The notes under the pieces are model-generated. The model did not search any database, had not been told where the DNA came from, and worked only from the letters and a program-made list of their open reading frames with translations. Position numbers and translations under genes: made by a program. A stretch of DNA of 64,000 bases from Agrostemma githago (taxonomy: Eukaryota; Streptophyta; Magnoliopsida; Caryophyllales; Caryophyllaceae): positions 31,452,771 to 31,516,770 of the forward strand of contig OY288257.1 in the NCBI GenBank assembly GCA_958450325.1. The letters run 5' to 3'. Positions 1-11,191 of the stretch are shown here, in pieces. The first letter of the stretch is position 1, and each line of letters opens with the position of its first letter.

Positions 1-553
1 CGTTTCGCTCCAATTGACGGACGCTATGTGTGACACGTGGTTACAACGCTGGTTTACCCGTGTCATGTGGACTATACCTCGCCCTTGTCAGACCGCTTGG
101 GTTTCCGAATCATATCTCAAGTGGGCTTCTGAATCATCTAAAGAGGCCCGTGAAGCTTTAAAGACCGATGAGGCTTTTGACTTAGCCCGTAGAGAATCGG
201 TGAAAGACAATAGATGGTTTTTTGATAAGGAAGAAATCCCAACTACCCATGTCCGGCTGGAGTCGGGTTCTAAGCCAAAAACTAAGACTCGAGCTAAAGA
301 GACTGGTGCTAGTGACATAGAGAGAAGACTCGGACCAAAGCTAGCGGTCCGAGACAGACTTGGGCCGCGGGAACGGCTACCCGAGAGGGCAAGGGCCCGG
401 CTAGGACCGACCGAGGTGACCGGGGAGTCAAGTTCGAAGAAACGAGCCCGGGTTAAGGAGATTCCCTTGGTGATTCGGGAGCGTTCACCTCCACGCCGAC
501 GTCGGTGGACCGAAAAAGAGACTAAGGACAAGGGAAAGGGAAAAATGCCTTAG
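1..553 (+). CDS. 3' end of antisense extra gene of element A (DUF7745/plant-mobile-domain-like)
   Basis: Partial coding region, open from the window edge to TAG at 551-553 and read opposite to gag-pol. It matches the C-terminal part of the spliced gene in element C (18590-19128). The visible part is the end of the folded region, with the motif CDTWLQRW, followed by a charged, low-complexity tail rich in Arg, Lys and Glu. That tail includes a basic cluster (RSPPRRRRW) and ends in KGKGKMP, which could act as a nuclear localisation signal (inference). The frame is intact here, unlike the heavily mutated gag-pol of the same element, although only about a third of the gene is in view. The molecular function of this family in Tat elements is unknown. 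Confidence 0.7.
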   Translation, partial: VSLQLTDAMCDTWLQRWFTRVMWTIPRPCQTAWVSESYLKWASESSKEAREALKTDEAFDLARRESVKDNRWFFDKEEIPTTHVRLESGSKPKTKTRAKETGASDIERRLGPKLAVRDRLGPRERLPERARARLGPTEVTGESSSKKRARVKEIPLVIRERSPPRRRRWTEKETKDKGKGKMP

Positions 554-904
554 ATTTTTTTATTATTTAAATATTAGTACTATTTGTGTGTTTTTTTTTT
601 TGGATTTTTTTTTTGTAATTGGATTTTTTTGAAATAAATAAAGGAAGTTTATTAAAAACCGTTCCTGTTTTTCAATTGCAGTGGTTGTGCCCTTTTGAGG
701 GGCTGCCTACGTATCCACAAATAGCGGAATCAAACCAAACGTAGTTCAGACTCTAATTTGCAATTTCGAAATACATCCAGACTATTGGTTCAAGATGTTT
801 ATAACAGTAGAATAAGTAATTCTAACTTTTGACTTGTCTTTAAAAGTTCATTTTTGAAAAGATGTTTTTAATAAACTTTTGCAAATGACATTGAGAGAGA
901 CGGG
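554..904. other. Convergent 3' noncoding spacer between antisense gene and pol of element A
   Basis: The antisense gene (plus) ends at 553 and integrase (minus) ends at 905, so both transcripts run into this 350-bp stretch. It has T-rich runs at 555-640 and a conserved block near 690-760 containing CTGCCTACGTATCC, also present in element C at 19255-19320. No ORF of note. Likely 3' UTR and polyadenylation sequence for both directions (inference). Confidence 0.5.
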
Positions 905-3900
905 TTAAGGGTAATAACGTTTCAGCTGGTCCAGGTTAGTTGGGTTGACAAACTCATTCCAGTCCAGATCTGTTAGCATCACCGCTCCGCCTGATAGAAT
1001 CTTCTTTACCAGATATGGCCCGCCCCAGTTAGGTTTGAATTTTCCCCTTGGGTCTACTGGTAATAAAGCCCGTACAGACTTGAGAACTAAGTCTCCTTCT
1101 TTGATATTCCTGGGTCTCACCCTTTTATTGAAGGCCCGTTGGATCCTTTTTTGATAAATCTGTATGTTATTGAGGGCACGAGATCGTCGTTCGTCTAAAA
1201 GGACTAGCGAGTCATATCGTGCTCGAACCCAATCGGCTTCGGGTACTTGACTTTCGAGTAGGATTCTTAGTGACGGTACCTCTAATTCGACAGGTTGGAC
1301 CGCTTCCATCCCGTATGTAAGGTAATACGGTGTTGCCCTGGTCGCAGTACGAATCGAGGTTCGATATCCCGAAAGGGCAAATGGTATCTTATCGGGCCAA
1401 TCACGATAATTGTCAGCCATCTTTTTGAGTATGGTGACGATAGTCTTGTTAGCTGCTTCTACCGCTCCATTGGCTTGGGGTCAGTAAGGTGAAGACGTAT
1501 GCCTTTGGATCTTGTACTTGGCTAACAAGGCTGCTGTTTCGGCTTGAAAGTGGGTCCCATGGTCACTGATGAATTCATGAGGGATCCCATACCGGCATAT
1601 TATCTTATTTTGGATAAATTTGGCAACATGACTGGCGTTGAGAATACGGTAGGATTCCGCTTCGACCCATTTGGTGAAATAGTCGATTGCTACCAAAATG
1701 AAGCAGTGTCCTCCGGTTCCCGAGGGGTTTATCTTTCCAATTATATCGATTCCCCACGTTGAAAACGGCCAGGGGGACGTTATGGTATACAGTAGGGATG
1801 GTGGCATATGCTGTACATTAGCGAAAATCTGGCAATTATGGCAATGTCTGACGTAAAGCTGACAATCGGATTCCATGCTGTTCCAATAATATCCGAGTCT
1901 CATGATCTTTCAGACTAGCATCTGGGCGTTCATGTGAGGACCACACTCGCTGTCATGTACTTCTGCCATGACCTTTTCGGCATTACCCTTGTCGACACAT
2001 AAAAGGAGAGCCCCCTGTGGTGTCTTTTTGTAGAGTTGTCCGTCGTCGGTACGAACGAACTGGGTCGCTAACCTACGCAAGGCTTTTTTGGCTCGATTGT
2101 CGGCCCTGAGTGGATATTCCCCGGTTGTCAAGTATGTCTGGATTGCTTTATACCACGGCTCGGGATCGGGTATCTCGATATCCTCTATGTCATGGATATA
2201 TGCTGGCTCGGATCATCTTTCTACGCAGATTGGCATGCTGGTCATATTATCGGGAATATTTAGTAAAGACGCCACTTTTGAAAGTGCATCTGCGAACTGA
2301 TTTTCTTCCCGAGGCAGATATATATACTCTACTTTTTGGAATTGTTTCTCGAGATCCCTTACTCGTGCCTGGTAGGCCACGAGATTGGCATTTCGGATTT
2401 TCCATTTTTGGAGCGCTTGGTTAATGACCAGAGATGAGTCGCCGTGTACTCGGAGGTTTGTGACCCCCAAATCGGCGGCGGCCTGTAGCCCGTGGATACA
2501 TGCCTCATACTCAGCGGCGTTATTGGTGACGTCGAAGTCTAATTTGATAGACACGAGAGTATGTTCCCCTTTTGGCGAGATTAGGAGGATACCGACCCCA
2601 AATCCTCGGAAGTTGGATGCTCTGTCGAAGTATAAATCCCACGTTTCGGTGTCAGTATGGAAAATATCTTCATCCGGGAAGGACCAAGTGTCGGTGTGTC
2701 CTTCTTCGGTTATGGGACCGTCAGCGAGGAATTCGGCTACTACTCGGCCCTTGATGGCTTTCAATGGTACGAACTTTAGATCGAATTCTGCCAACATCAG
2801 GGTCCATCTTGATATCCTGCCATTGAGAATGGGCTTTTCGAAGAGATACTTGATCGGATCCATTCTTGACAGTACTTGTACCTCATGGCTGAGCATGTAA
2901 TGTCAGAGCTTCTTTGTGGCCCAGACCAAAGCTAAACACGTCTTTTCGAGCATGGTGTACTTTCACTTGTACTCTAGAAACTTTATGCTGATGTAGTATA
3001 TTGCTCGTTCTTCGGAGTTGACCGTTTGAGCTAGCATAGCCCCCATGGCTGTCTCTGTCGTGGTTAAGTACAACGATAAAGGCAGACCGTGTTGAGGTGG
3101 CATCAGGACCGATGGTGAAGACAAGATTTCTTTGATTCTGTCAAAGGCTGCTTGACACTTGTCGTCCCATAGTAACCGTTCCCCTATTTTCAGCTTTTTG
3201 AAAATCGGTTCACACACCATGGTTAGTTTTGAGATGAACCTGCTGATGTATTGGACCTTTCCGAGAGAACCTCTTATCTCCTTTTCAGTCTTAGGAGGCT
3301 GCATCTCGGTGATAGCCTTAATTTTGGCTGGATCGACTTCGATACCGCGTTGGCTGACGATGTGACCCAGTAATTTGCCAGAGGTTACCCCGAAACTGCA
3401 TTTCTGATGGTTTAATCTCATGTTGTATTTGCGTAATCGGGTGAAAAATCTTCTTAGGGTGGTGATGTGACCGTCCCTGTCCTTGGATTTGACGATCATA
3501 TCGTCCACGTAAACTTCCACTTCTTTATGCATCATGTCATGTAATAAAGTTGTGGCGGTTCGTTGATAGGTGGCCCCGACATTAATGAGACCAAATGGCA
3601 TAACAGTATAGCAATAAGTACCCCAAGGTGTAATGAAGGTGGTCTTATCCATATCTTCCTCTGCCATTTTTATTTGATTGTACCCGGCATACCCGTCCAT
3701 GAATGATAGAAGGGCATGATCAGCTGTGTAATCCACCAGTATATCAATGTGTGGTAACAGGAAATCGTCTTTCGGGCTCGCCTTGTTAAGATCCCGAAAG
3801 TCCACGCAGACCCGTACTTTACCGTCTTTTTTAGGGACCGACACGATGTTTGCAACGCAATCTGGATACTCGGAGACTCGTATGAACCCATCCTTGAATT

Positions 3901-6900
3901 GTTTGTCGACTTCCTCCTTGACCTTGAGGGACCATTCGGGCCTCATGCGTCAGAGTTTCTGCTTGACCGGCTTGAACCCTTCCTTGATCGGTATATGGTG
4001 CTCGGCTATTTCGCGGTCTATCCCCGGCATGTCCTTGTAGGACCATGCGAAGACATCTTTGAATTCTTGAAAGAGATCGATGAATTGTTGTTTCTCCCCG
4101 GGATCTAGAGATAACCCTATCTTAAGCATCTGAGGCTCTAAGGTTGTTCCCACGTTGATGGATTCGGTTTCTTCGATTACCGGATTGCGGGATTCCCTTT
4201 GCTCTAGCTGCTCGATCAGATGTGGAGGTAAGGATACCTGTTCGTCGGGTTTCTCAATGTCACTGCACAGAAAATTTTGAAAATTTAGGAAACTTTGAAA
4301 ATGAGACAAGTCGTAAGCAGAACGGTTGTTATTATTCATGAATTGAGAGAAAAGCTCGAAAAGAGCTGCCATCTGATCGCTAGTCAGTGGCGGGATAGGT
4401 AGGGTGCCCGGGACAGACCCCGAAGCACCAGGAAAAGCTAAAGGGAGAGGGGGAGTTACAGGACTGACTCTAGCACCGGACTCACTAGACTCGATCTCAG
4501 ACTCAGACTCAGACTCAGACTCAGACTCAGACTCAGATTCTGGCATTTCTCCTTCCCCTGTGATCAGCTAGAAAGTCCTTTCTTGACTGTCAGTCCACTT
4601 GACAGTCTTCCTCCAGGCTCTCTTACCTGTCCCGGATCTGACATCCGAGATCAGCTTGGATGGATCGAAGGTGCGGCTACGGAGAATCAGGCTAACTACC
4701 TCCTCCTTTGGTGTTGGGGTCGCGAGCTCCTCCCCAAAAAGTAGTCCCAGTGCGGGCTCAGCATTCTTAGCATCTTCGGACTGGACGAGGGCGAAGATGT
4801 CGTCGGGTATGTGGTGGCAGACCTGGGCCAAGTGGGTCCCAGGGCGTGTGGTTGGGGGCTGGTATAGGCCCGTTTGGACGGACTCGAACACCGGCGTGAC
4901 GAAGATGACTTTGCCGGTTCCGTTTTGACCCATGTTTTCCGGGGTTAGGGTGTAACCCAGACCGGTTTGAATCCTCCCGTTATCGAGGACTTCGAGGATT
5001 TTTCCTGCGGGAAGATCGGGCCTTGATGTAACCCTCGGTAGAAAGCCCAGATTTTGTAACATCCGGTCCATGCTAACCGTAAAGTAGGGTCGGAAAAGAT
5101 ATTCTTCTTCGATGGTCCCTATGAAGTCGAACCCTCAAAGATCGGTGCGGCCCGAGGTGTTGCATTTAGCCACAGTCATAGGTGTGGCTTCTAGAGTGAT
5201 GACGGTATCGTGCAAAGGTAGCTTGACCTTTCGATGCAGGGTGGAGGACACAGCCCTGGTCGCGTGGATCCAGGGTCTTCCTAAAAGAAGGTTAAAGGAA
5301 GAAGTCACGTCGATCACTTGAAATTCCAGCTCCTTCTCTATTGGGCCCGTTATGATGGTGAGTTTCATGGCCCCGGCTACTGATTTTGGACTTCCGTCGA
5401 AAGCCTGAATGGTTTGAGCTGTAGGAATGTAGTCGGCCTCAGTGATACCGAGGGCTTTGGCGGTCCTCAAGGGGAGGACGTTGACTGCAGACCCGTCGTC
5501 GATTAGGGTCATGGGCAGATACTTTCCACGGCAGATTACCGTGATGTAGAGGGCCATGTTGTGGGCTGGCCCAAATGGTGGTAGATCAGCATTGGAGAAG
5601 GTAATAAGTGGGCCTTCTTCTTTAGCTTTCCCCTTTAGGTGGGGTAGAACCGTGGCTACCATTTCAGCTGGAGTAGCCATAGAGTCGATCTTGACTTGAT
5701 CGAGGGCCTTAGTGAGTGCCTCTCGATGTTCCTGAGAGCTAACCAGGAGTTGCCATATAGAGAGGTCAACTCGAGTCTTGCTCAGCTGCTTCACCAGAGC
5801 CTTTTCAGTAGTTGGCGGCTCTTCCGGGACGACCTCCGCTTTAGGTGGCGGCTCGGTGATGATGAGGGCGTGACTGCTGGTTAAGGCTTTGGACTTAACC
5901 TTATGGATCTCCTCGGGCTTGATAGGGACGGCTTCTCCCTTAGTGAGATAGACGTCATCTTCATCGTCACACCAGATCCCGTTGATTTGCGGGATAAACG
6001 GGGAAATGAGATGTGAGCAGTCTATGACTTCCCCGGAAAAGATGGCGTGGGTGGCCAACGGGTTGTCCTTGTTGTTGGGCTTGCCTCCAGGTAAGGGGAT
6101 TTTCCCGCTTTCGATGAGATCCTGGATAAGATGCTTTAGTTTCCAGCATTTCTTGGTATCGTGTCCCTTACCCTGATGGTATTTGCAGTAGGCTTGGGCA
6201 TCGTAGAATTTGGAGCGACGCTCAACTGGAGGATCAGGTGTTGGGCCTATCGGGGCGATGAGGCCTTTTGATGAGAGCCTTTGTAAGGCATTCGCATAGG
6301 TAGTACCTATATCGATGAATACTCGGGGTGTGGCATTCCTCTTGGACGGGTTATCAAGTAGATTTACCTCGTCAAAAATGCTACGAGTAGCAGCGGCGGA
6401 TGTGGGCTTGCTTGTTGATGAGCTGGCCCCTTGGTATCCCTTGGCGGAGGCCTTAGTGAGGCTTTCAATCCTTAGATCATCCTCGATTCTCGTTCCCATT
6501 TCGGTTAGGATCGCGAAACTAGGTATGATGGCGTACCGGAGATAAATCCGGTAGGCGGGCAGGAGATTCTTGACAAAGGCTTCAACTAGGACCTTTTCAC
6601 TGGGCTTATCGACCAGTTTGACGCTTTCAGCCCTCCAGCGTTAAAGGTACTTTGTAAACCCTTCCTTTGGTTCCTGGGCCATTACTTCCAGGGTGCGCAT
6701 CGTGGTTTGGATCTCCGCATTGTCGGCGTAGTTCCGAGCGAATTCTGTTGCTACGTCGTCCCAAGACTTGTATTTTTTGGAGTCGAGCTTGTAGAACCAA
6801 GCTTTCGGGTGCTTCTCTAGCGAGGAGGCAAACAGATGCTTGAACATGTCTGACTTGACTCCTTTTAGGGCCATAAACTCTTTGAAGGCCCGGATATGTA

Positions 6901-6959
6901 ATACCGGGTCTTCGGTTCCGTCGAACATCGGGAGGCCTGTCAAGTTGAGATTGGCAGGA
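905..6959 (-). pseudogene. gag-pol of element A (C-terminal four fifths), multiply inactivated
   Basis: Reading right to left on the minus strand: Gag capsid domain (about 6959-6450), a CCHC-like motif (CKYHQGKGHDTKKC, near 6180), aspartic protease with LIDDGSAVNVLP (near 5500), a Ser-Glu repeat linker (4497-4545), RT with YVDDMIVKSK (near 3500), gypsy RNase H (about 3100-2750), a second RNase H (LYFDRASNF, about 2640), and integrase with an HHCC finger (about 1970-1860), WGIDIIG, DHGTHF and NGAVEAAN. Compared with element C the frame is broken by CAA to TAA at 6641, TGG to TGA at 5135, AAG to TAG at 4568, TGT to TGA near 2960, and CGA to TGA at 3950, 2903, 2213 and 1481, plus a further stop at about 1907. 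One catalytic-region residue also differs: the second RNase H reads FDRAS where C has FDGAS. The gene is dead. Its N-terminus lies at 29731-29996. Confidence 0.92.
4497..4546 (-). repeat. Ser-Glu dipeptide (CTGAGT/TCAGAC hexamer) repeat in pol linker, element A
   Basis: Tandem hexamers coding for alternating Ser and Glu just after an in-frame Met, between protease and RT of the polyprotein. The same tract is at 23058-23108 in element C with a slightly different unit composition, so the repeat is an inherited part of the family. It probably forms a flexible acidic linker (inference). Confidence 0.8.
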
Positions 6960-7300
6960 TGATAAGTGTGATTTGTAGTGCCTATTTTGTAGTGTTTTGG
7001 TCCCATTTTCCTTGTTGAATCGCTCCTTGGGAGCGGTTTAGGGGCTTCTTATGTTTCCTTTAGTTCGTTTCAGGTTCCCGAGACCAATTTGGAAGAGTTG
7101 GAGCGATTCGGACTCGATACATACACATTTTGGAGCCAACGGAGTAAAGGAACGATCACTCGATGCCTTGGAGTCGACCCCGAGACCTTGGGACCCAATC
7201 CCGAGCCTCTTAGACTCGATCCCGAGGTCCGAGATTCGGTGAGAAGCCCATGAGAAGCAAGGAGGGACCATAGAGAGCATATTGGAGGCCTACAGAGCCT

Positions 7301-7444
7301 TCCCGACCGAGACCAAGTGCCATCTCGGTCGGGAAGAGGTGCACGTTTAAGGAGGTTGCTGTGAAGAGCCGTCTCGGCCGAGACCAACCTTGTCTTGGTC
7401 GGGACCAACCCTTCCCGACCGGGACCACACCATCTCGGCCGGGA
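7301..7444. promoter_or_regulatory. Array of 12-bp palindromes in U3 of element B 5' LTR
   Basis: Six copies or variants of TCCCGNNCGGGA start at 7301, 7323, 7372, 7393, 7413 and 7433, so spacing is 22, 49, 21, 20 and 20 bp. The first two also form a perfect 12-bp inverted repeat (7301-7312 with 7323-7334). The array lies 55-200 bp upstream of the TATA-like box. Position and helical phasing suggest binding sites for a dimeric factor (inference). No known factor is assigned. Confidence 0.7.
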
Positions 7445-7498
7445 CGGGCCTGCTGCAGCTCCGCTTTGTTTCTTTCTTCTCCTTTCATTCTTGTACCC

Positions 7499-7507
7499 AT
7501 ATATATA
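7499..7507 (+). promoter_or_regulatory. TATA-like box of element B LTR
   Basis: ATATATATA in the context CCCATATATATACTCCC, downstream of the palindrome array and about 1.1 kb before the LTR end. The equivalent place in D reads TATAAATA (41979-41986) and in F CTATATATACT (about 61820). Conserved placement supports a core promoter. The transcription start is not determined. Confidence 0.6.
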
Positions 7508-8590
7508 CTCCCTTCTTGTAATTTTAAGAGATCTTATCTTATCTTATGTTATATCCTTAAAACCCTAGACTACTTTAGGTTAGATTAGATTAGGTTAGTG
7601 TAGATTAGTCGGTAATTAGTAATTAATCTTAGATTAGTACTTGTATTAAGGGAATTCTTCAAGATCCATTCAAGATTGACAACCTTGAGTGTTTGTTTTG
7701 GGTTTTCTTCATTAATGCAAGTTTTGTTCTTTCTTCTCCTCTAGTGTGGTATAATCCTCTTCTCCATTTACTCTTTATCTTGTTTTAATCATCCAAGTTT
7801 TAATCTTTGATTGTTGTTTATTGTTTTCACTAGTTTATAGATGTTTGTTTTGTTTCTTATGATGATTCTCCTTGTTAGTGTTAGTTGTAGTTGGATTATG
7901 TTAGAGTAGTGTTCTTGCTAGGGTTAGTAAGGTGATTAGGGTGTTGATTGGGTGATTAAGGGTCTGTTGGAGTTGTTGGTGGAAGATTTGGGTTTCCTCT
8001 TGTTTGATGCACATCACATGTTTGTTGAAATGCTTGATTGACTAAGTAGTTGCAAATGCTTGTTTTTCTTGCCTTTCTCTTGTGGGTGTTAGTTTGTTTG
8101 TGGGTTCGGTTCCCTCACTAAGTTGCGAGAGCCCGGCGAGGACGACCCCTAGGTCGGTCTAAGTAGCGAGAGCCCGGATTCGACCTAGGCCACCATAGCG
8201 CGCTAGAACCCCGTTTGTCATGTGTGTCGCCGAGTTGGGTTTTAGGTGAAACCTCTAGGTCGGTCTAAGTTGCGAGAGCCCGGACTATACCTAGATTACC
8301 CTACTACCTCCTTCGCTCTAGTTCTCCCTTGACCATTCCGTTACCCCTTTGACCCCGACCTAATCCTAGCTTGTCCTTCTTTGTTTGTTCTCCTTAGTCA
8401 TGGTCTAGCCTTCTCCCCTTCTTATCATTCTCTAGTTTAGCTCGTTGACTTAGTCTCGTATTTAGGCGACCTTAGTCTAGGCTTTACATTACCGTCCCCG
8501 TGGATTCGAACCGACTTGCCCTATCTACCGTAGGAATAGCCGGTTATATTATTGACGGTTGGGATTCGCGACAAATCCCTACCATCAATT

Positions 8591-8608
8591 TGGCGCCGTT
8601 GCCGGGGA
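8591..8608 (+). other. Primer-binding site, tRNA-Asp, element B
   Basis: TGGCGCCGTTGCCGGGGA, three bases after the LTR. It is the complement of the 3' end of plant tRNA-Asp (GUC), whose acceptor end is ...CGGCAACGGCGCCA. This would prime minus-strand cDNA synthesis. Use of tRNA-Asp fits Athila-type elements. Confidence 0.9.
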
Positions 8609-8839
8609 CGGCGCTAGTTTGGACTTTGTTTTCCTATTTGCTTGACTTAGTCTTTGTGTTTGTGTTTTTCTTTTTCTTTTTGTTACCTTGCTTCTTGTGT
8701 GTGTGTGGTTTATTTCTCTCTTATCTAGTGCCCAAAAAGCACTAGACTTCACGTTTGTTCTTAGTCTACAGTTTGTGCTTAGAGGTGGTGATTATCTTCT
8801 TCTTGCAACTCAGAGCCGCTTAAACGGACGGTTGCTAAG

Positions 8840-10186
8840 ATGAGTGGTTTCCAACCGGGTATGGACTACGATTTTCGAGCAAGCATGGGGTTTGATCTAA
8901 ACTCCCCACACATGGAAGCCGATATGAGCTACCACTCTTCTTCCATGAACCAAAGCTATGACATGACGTCCCCCTACCATAATCAAGCTTCTTGGGGTAA
9001 TCAAAACGGGTATGATCTTCAAGGTTATGAAAACGGCTACCAACAAGTGAATGACTATCACTCCTACGATCATGGTGGCTATTACTCGAGCTATGATTGT
9101 AAAACCACCATGTTCGATCAAGATTCACCTTATGGAAGCCAATACCCCCAAAACCCACAATATTACCCTCCACCCCAACCACAATATGAACCCCATGACC
9201 CACAATACTACCAATCACCCCAACCTTGCTACCAACAATATGATGCCCCACCCTATGTGCATCATCAAGATTATCAAGGAGATTTACAAGACCCCAATGA
9301 CCACCAATCGTCAAACTTAGAGTTACATCAATCGATGCTTCAAATGCAAAGGAGCCTTCAAGAAACGGCCATTCAATTGCGAAAACAACAAGAGGAATTA
9401 ATGGCCCAAATTCGAAGGGGAAACGAGGCGAGGAATGCTCATTTAAATGCATTAGCGGTTCAAACCGTAATGTCTTTATCCCGAGCATCACATTTAGATG
9501 GAGGGTGCCCACTTGAGAGAGAGGAGCAACCTAATCACGAAGCCGCCGATGTAGTTCCCTTTGAAAGAGAGATTTGCTTTGAAGAACCTCAATCGTCTAC
9601 CCAAAAAGAGACGAATGAGGAGATGACTCTTGGTGAAGGCATCGTTGGTGAAGAATTGGAGGAGGATAGTGAGTTGGATGGGTTGGTAGAGTTTGTGAGG
9701 ATGTTGGGTGAGATTGTTAGCCTCGAGTTGCCCTTGTCCGAGAATGTGGATATGCATCAAGAGCCCCTTGCTAGTACACCGAGAGATGGTTTGGAAGAGA
9801 TTGAAACCGCCGGTAGAAGTTTCGATTCACTCCTCCATGATGATGTGGGGCCGAGTGATGAAGATGGGGAACCACAACTTGAGGAAAGTGTGGGGGTGTG
9901 CATTGAGGAGATGAGGCCAAAACCGCTTTTTGTGCCTCGTTTCTTGGAGATGAAGCTTGCTTGTGGTTGGAGGCAATGCTTAGGGAAGAAGAGATCGGTT
10001 AAGCTCGTAGGATGGAGAGACCCCGGAGACTACTTTGAAGATGATGTCAGGTCTTGGGATTCCTACTTCTTGCCTCCCCCTTGGAGGCCGTGGAGGTCGG
10101 TTAAGCTCGAGCGCTTCTTGGGCCTTCACTATGATGTCGGTAGCGCATTCGACTTGCTCCTCCATGCCCTTGAGGGCTATGGTTGA
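8840..10186 (+). CDS. Gag-like protein of element B, 448 aa, degenerate Athila gag derivative
   Basis: A single uninterrupted ORF. Residues 1-150 are rich in Tyr, Gln, Pro and Asp with repeated PQYY/YEPHDPQYY units. Residues 155-210 are Gln-rich and probably coiled-coil (MLQMQRSLQE...QIRRGNEARNAH). Residues 215-340 are acidic. The tail contains RSVKL twice (about 385 and 419) and ends LLLHALEGYG. There is no CCHC knuckle, capsid domain or protease. The Gln-rich segment aligns with the element D gag near 45000-45110 (MQRSTQEMARNQQE...DNIARDAH), and the tail resembles sequence near 46440 of D. The ORF therefore looks like gag with its centre lost or replaced. The same ORF in F (63166 onward) keeps frame despite in-frame indels. 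Its function is unknown; binding element RNA is a guess. Confidence 0.75.
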   Translation: MSGFQPGMDYDFRASMGFDLNSPHMEADMSYHSSSMNQSYDMTSPYHNQASWGNQNGYDLQGYENGYQQVNDYHSYDHGGYYSSYDCKTTMFDQDSPYGSQYPQNPQYYPPPQPQYEPHDPQYYQSPQPCYQQYDAPPYVHHQDYQGDLQDPNDHQSSNLELHQSMLQMQRSLQETAIQLRKQQEELMAQIRRGNEARNAHLNALAVQTVMSLSRASHLDGGCPLEREEQPNHEAADVVPFEREICFEEPQSSTQKETNEEMTLGEGIVGEELEEDSELDGLVEFVRMLGEIVSLELPLSENVDMHQEPLASTPRDGLEEIETAGRSFDSLLHDDVGPSDEDGEPQLEESVGVCIEEMRPKPLFVPRFLEMKLACGWRQCLGKKRSVKLVGWRDPGDYFEDDVRSWDSYFLPPPWRPWRSVKLERFLGLHYDVGSAFDLLLHALEGYG

Positions 10187-10514
10187 AGAATGGAGCCCAC
10201 CATCCTAGGTTTGATGGAGTTCCTAAAAGAACCGTCATGTTGTATATTCCCTTTCTCTTCTTTAGAGTACTTGTGCTTGTATTTGTGTTTTATCTCTTGA
10301 TTTTGGTAGTTTTGTGATATTCTTGTAATATTGGATTTTTGATGAGCGATGTGAGGGACTGAATTTGATGTGTACTTTGAGTTTATTATGATAGGTGAAG
10401 TGAAGGTGACTCCTAGAAAGGAGTGGTTGATGATGGAGTTTGGTTTGCGAGCGAGGAAGTCGGTTTTTGAAGCTTATGATAAGCTTTTGGGCTTGGGGAA
10501 GCAAAGAAGACTCA

Positions 10515-10698
10515 TCCCGACCGGGAAGAGGGCTTCCCGACCGGGAAGGATGAGGAATCCCGACCGGGAAGGAGCCATCCCGATCGGGATGAAGGTGCCA
10601 AAAATCGGACTCACTGGAGTGCATTCCCGACCGGGACGAGAGCTTCCCGATCGGGAAGGGTTTATCAACCCGATCGGGACCATCCATCCCGACCGGGA
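10515..10698. repeat. Internal eight-copy palindrome array, element B
   Basis: Eight copies of (T/A)CCCGA(C/T)CGGGA start at 10515, 10535, 10558, 10578, 10625, 10645, 10668 and 10687. Spacing is 20, 23, 20, 47, 20, 23 and 19 bp, close to mirror-symmetric about the 47-bp gap. The sequence between copies is unrelated. Element D has the same layout at 46797-46979. The role is unknown. Confidence 0.85.
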
Positions 10699-11070
10699 TG
10701 GTCCCCTTGACTCCACCCATCCATTATGCCCCCTCCCAACCTCCCTACTCCTCCTTCCTCCTATCATATGACCCGTACACCTCACCTTACACCGAAATCC
10801 ACATCAAATCCCACCCCCTCGCACCATTACTACCTCTACCATGCGGTTCCATCAAGCTTGGAGCGGGATAGCAAAGATGAAGACAAGCTTTGTGCCAATA
10901 TTGATCTATGAGACGATGGAGAGAGTGAGTTGCTAACCTATGGTACGGCAACTATCCTTTCTTTTCCGTTTTTGTTGTTGCTTGTTTTCATTTGTTTATT
11001 CCCTTCCCCTTGTACACTTTTGTGTCTTGATGTCATGGTGGCCTTCGAGGCCTCGGTAGTTGTCGCTCCC

Positions 11071-11101
11071 GATTCCCGATGACGTGATTACATCGAGAAT
11101 C
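11071..11101. repeat. Hairpin-forming inverted repeat 1, element B
   Basis: Arms GATTCCCGATG and CATCGAGAATC (one mismatch) around a 9-base loop, ACGTGATTA. The matching hairpin in D (47396-47426) has changed bases on both arms so that pairing is kept. Confidence 0.7.
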
Positions 11102-11191
11102 ATTTGAAAAATCCAAATTTACAAGTCTTTCTTTTTCTTCCTTTATCTTATTTTTCTTTTAGTTAGAATTAGTCGGATTTAGGCGGAATCT

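Larger units (their letters stand above)
1..6959 (-). mobile_element. Tat-type LTR retrotransposon A, left (3') portion
   Basis: This is the 3' part of a Ty3/gypsy Tat-lineage element on the minus strand. It enters from the left edge, so its 3' LTR is outside the window. From right to left it holds the middle of gag, protease, RT, RNase H, a second RNase H and integrase, then the end of an opposite-strand extra gene. It stops abruptly inside gag at 6959, where element B is inserted. Gag resumes at 29731, flanked by the same 5 bp (CAGGA, 6955-6959 and 29726-29730). It is highly similar along its length to element C (17311-25746), which allows each damaged codon to be identified. The assignment to Tat rests on the dual RNase H, the YVDDM catalytic box, the antisense ORF and the tRNA-Arg primer site at its other end. 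Confidence 0.93.
6960..8587 (+). repeat. 5' LTR of element B
   Basis: Starts TGATAAGTGTG and ends CCCTACCATCA, directly before the primer site. It is 1628 bp long. It matches the interrupted 3' LTR (13218-14259 plus 29141-29725) with only scattered differences, for example near 7212-7235. It contains a palindrome array (7301-7444), a TATA-like box (7499-7507) and no coding capacity. Confidence 0.93.

Noticed and set aside
2088..2424. Plus-strand ORFs across gag-pol of A and C
   Set aside because: Shadows of the minus-strand polyprotein, which has clear RT, RNase H and integrase motifs.
7038..7500. ORFs of about 60-110 codons repeated in each LTR (B, D, E, F)
   Set aside because: They recur only because the LTR recurs. 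They overlap in several frames and cross the palindrome array, and D and B versions differ as proteins.
10515..10698. CRISPR-like array (short palindromic repeats at regular spacing)
   Set aside because: The DNA is plant and the motif is 12 bp with spacers of 7-35 bp. It is duplicated in LTRs, and there are no cas genes.
10262..10785. ORFs on both strands with repeated PDRDG/RPGR peptides over the palindrome array
   Set aside because: The peptides follow from the 12-bp palindrome being read in different frames. The matching ORFs in D are not conserved as proteins, and spacing is not in multiples of three.
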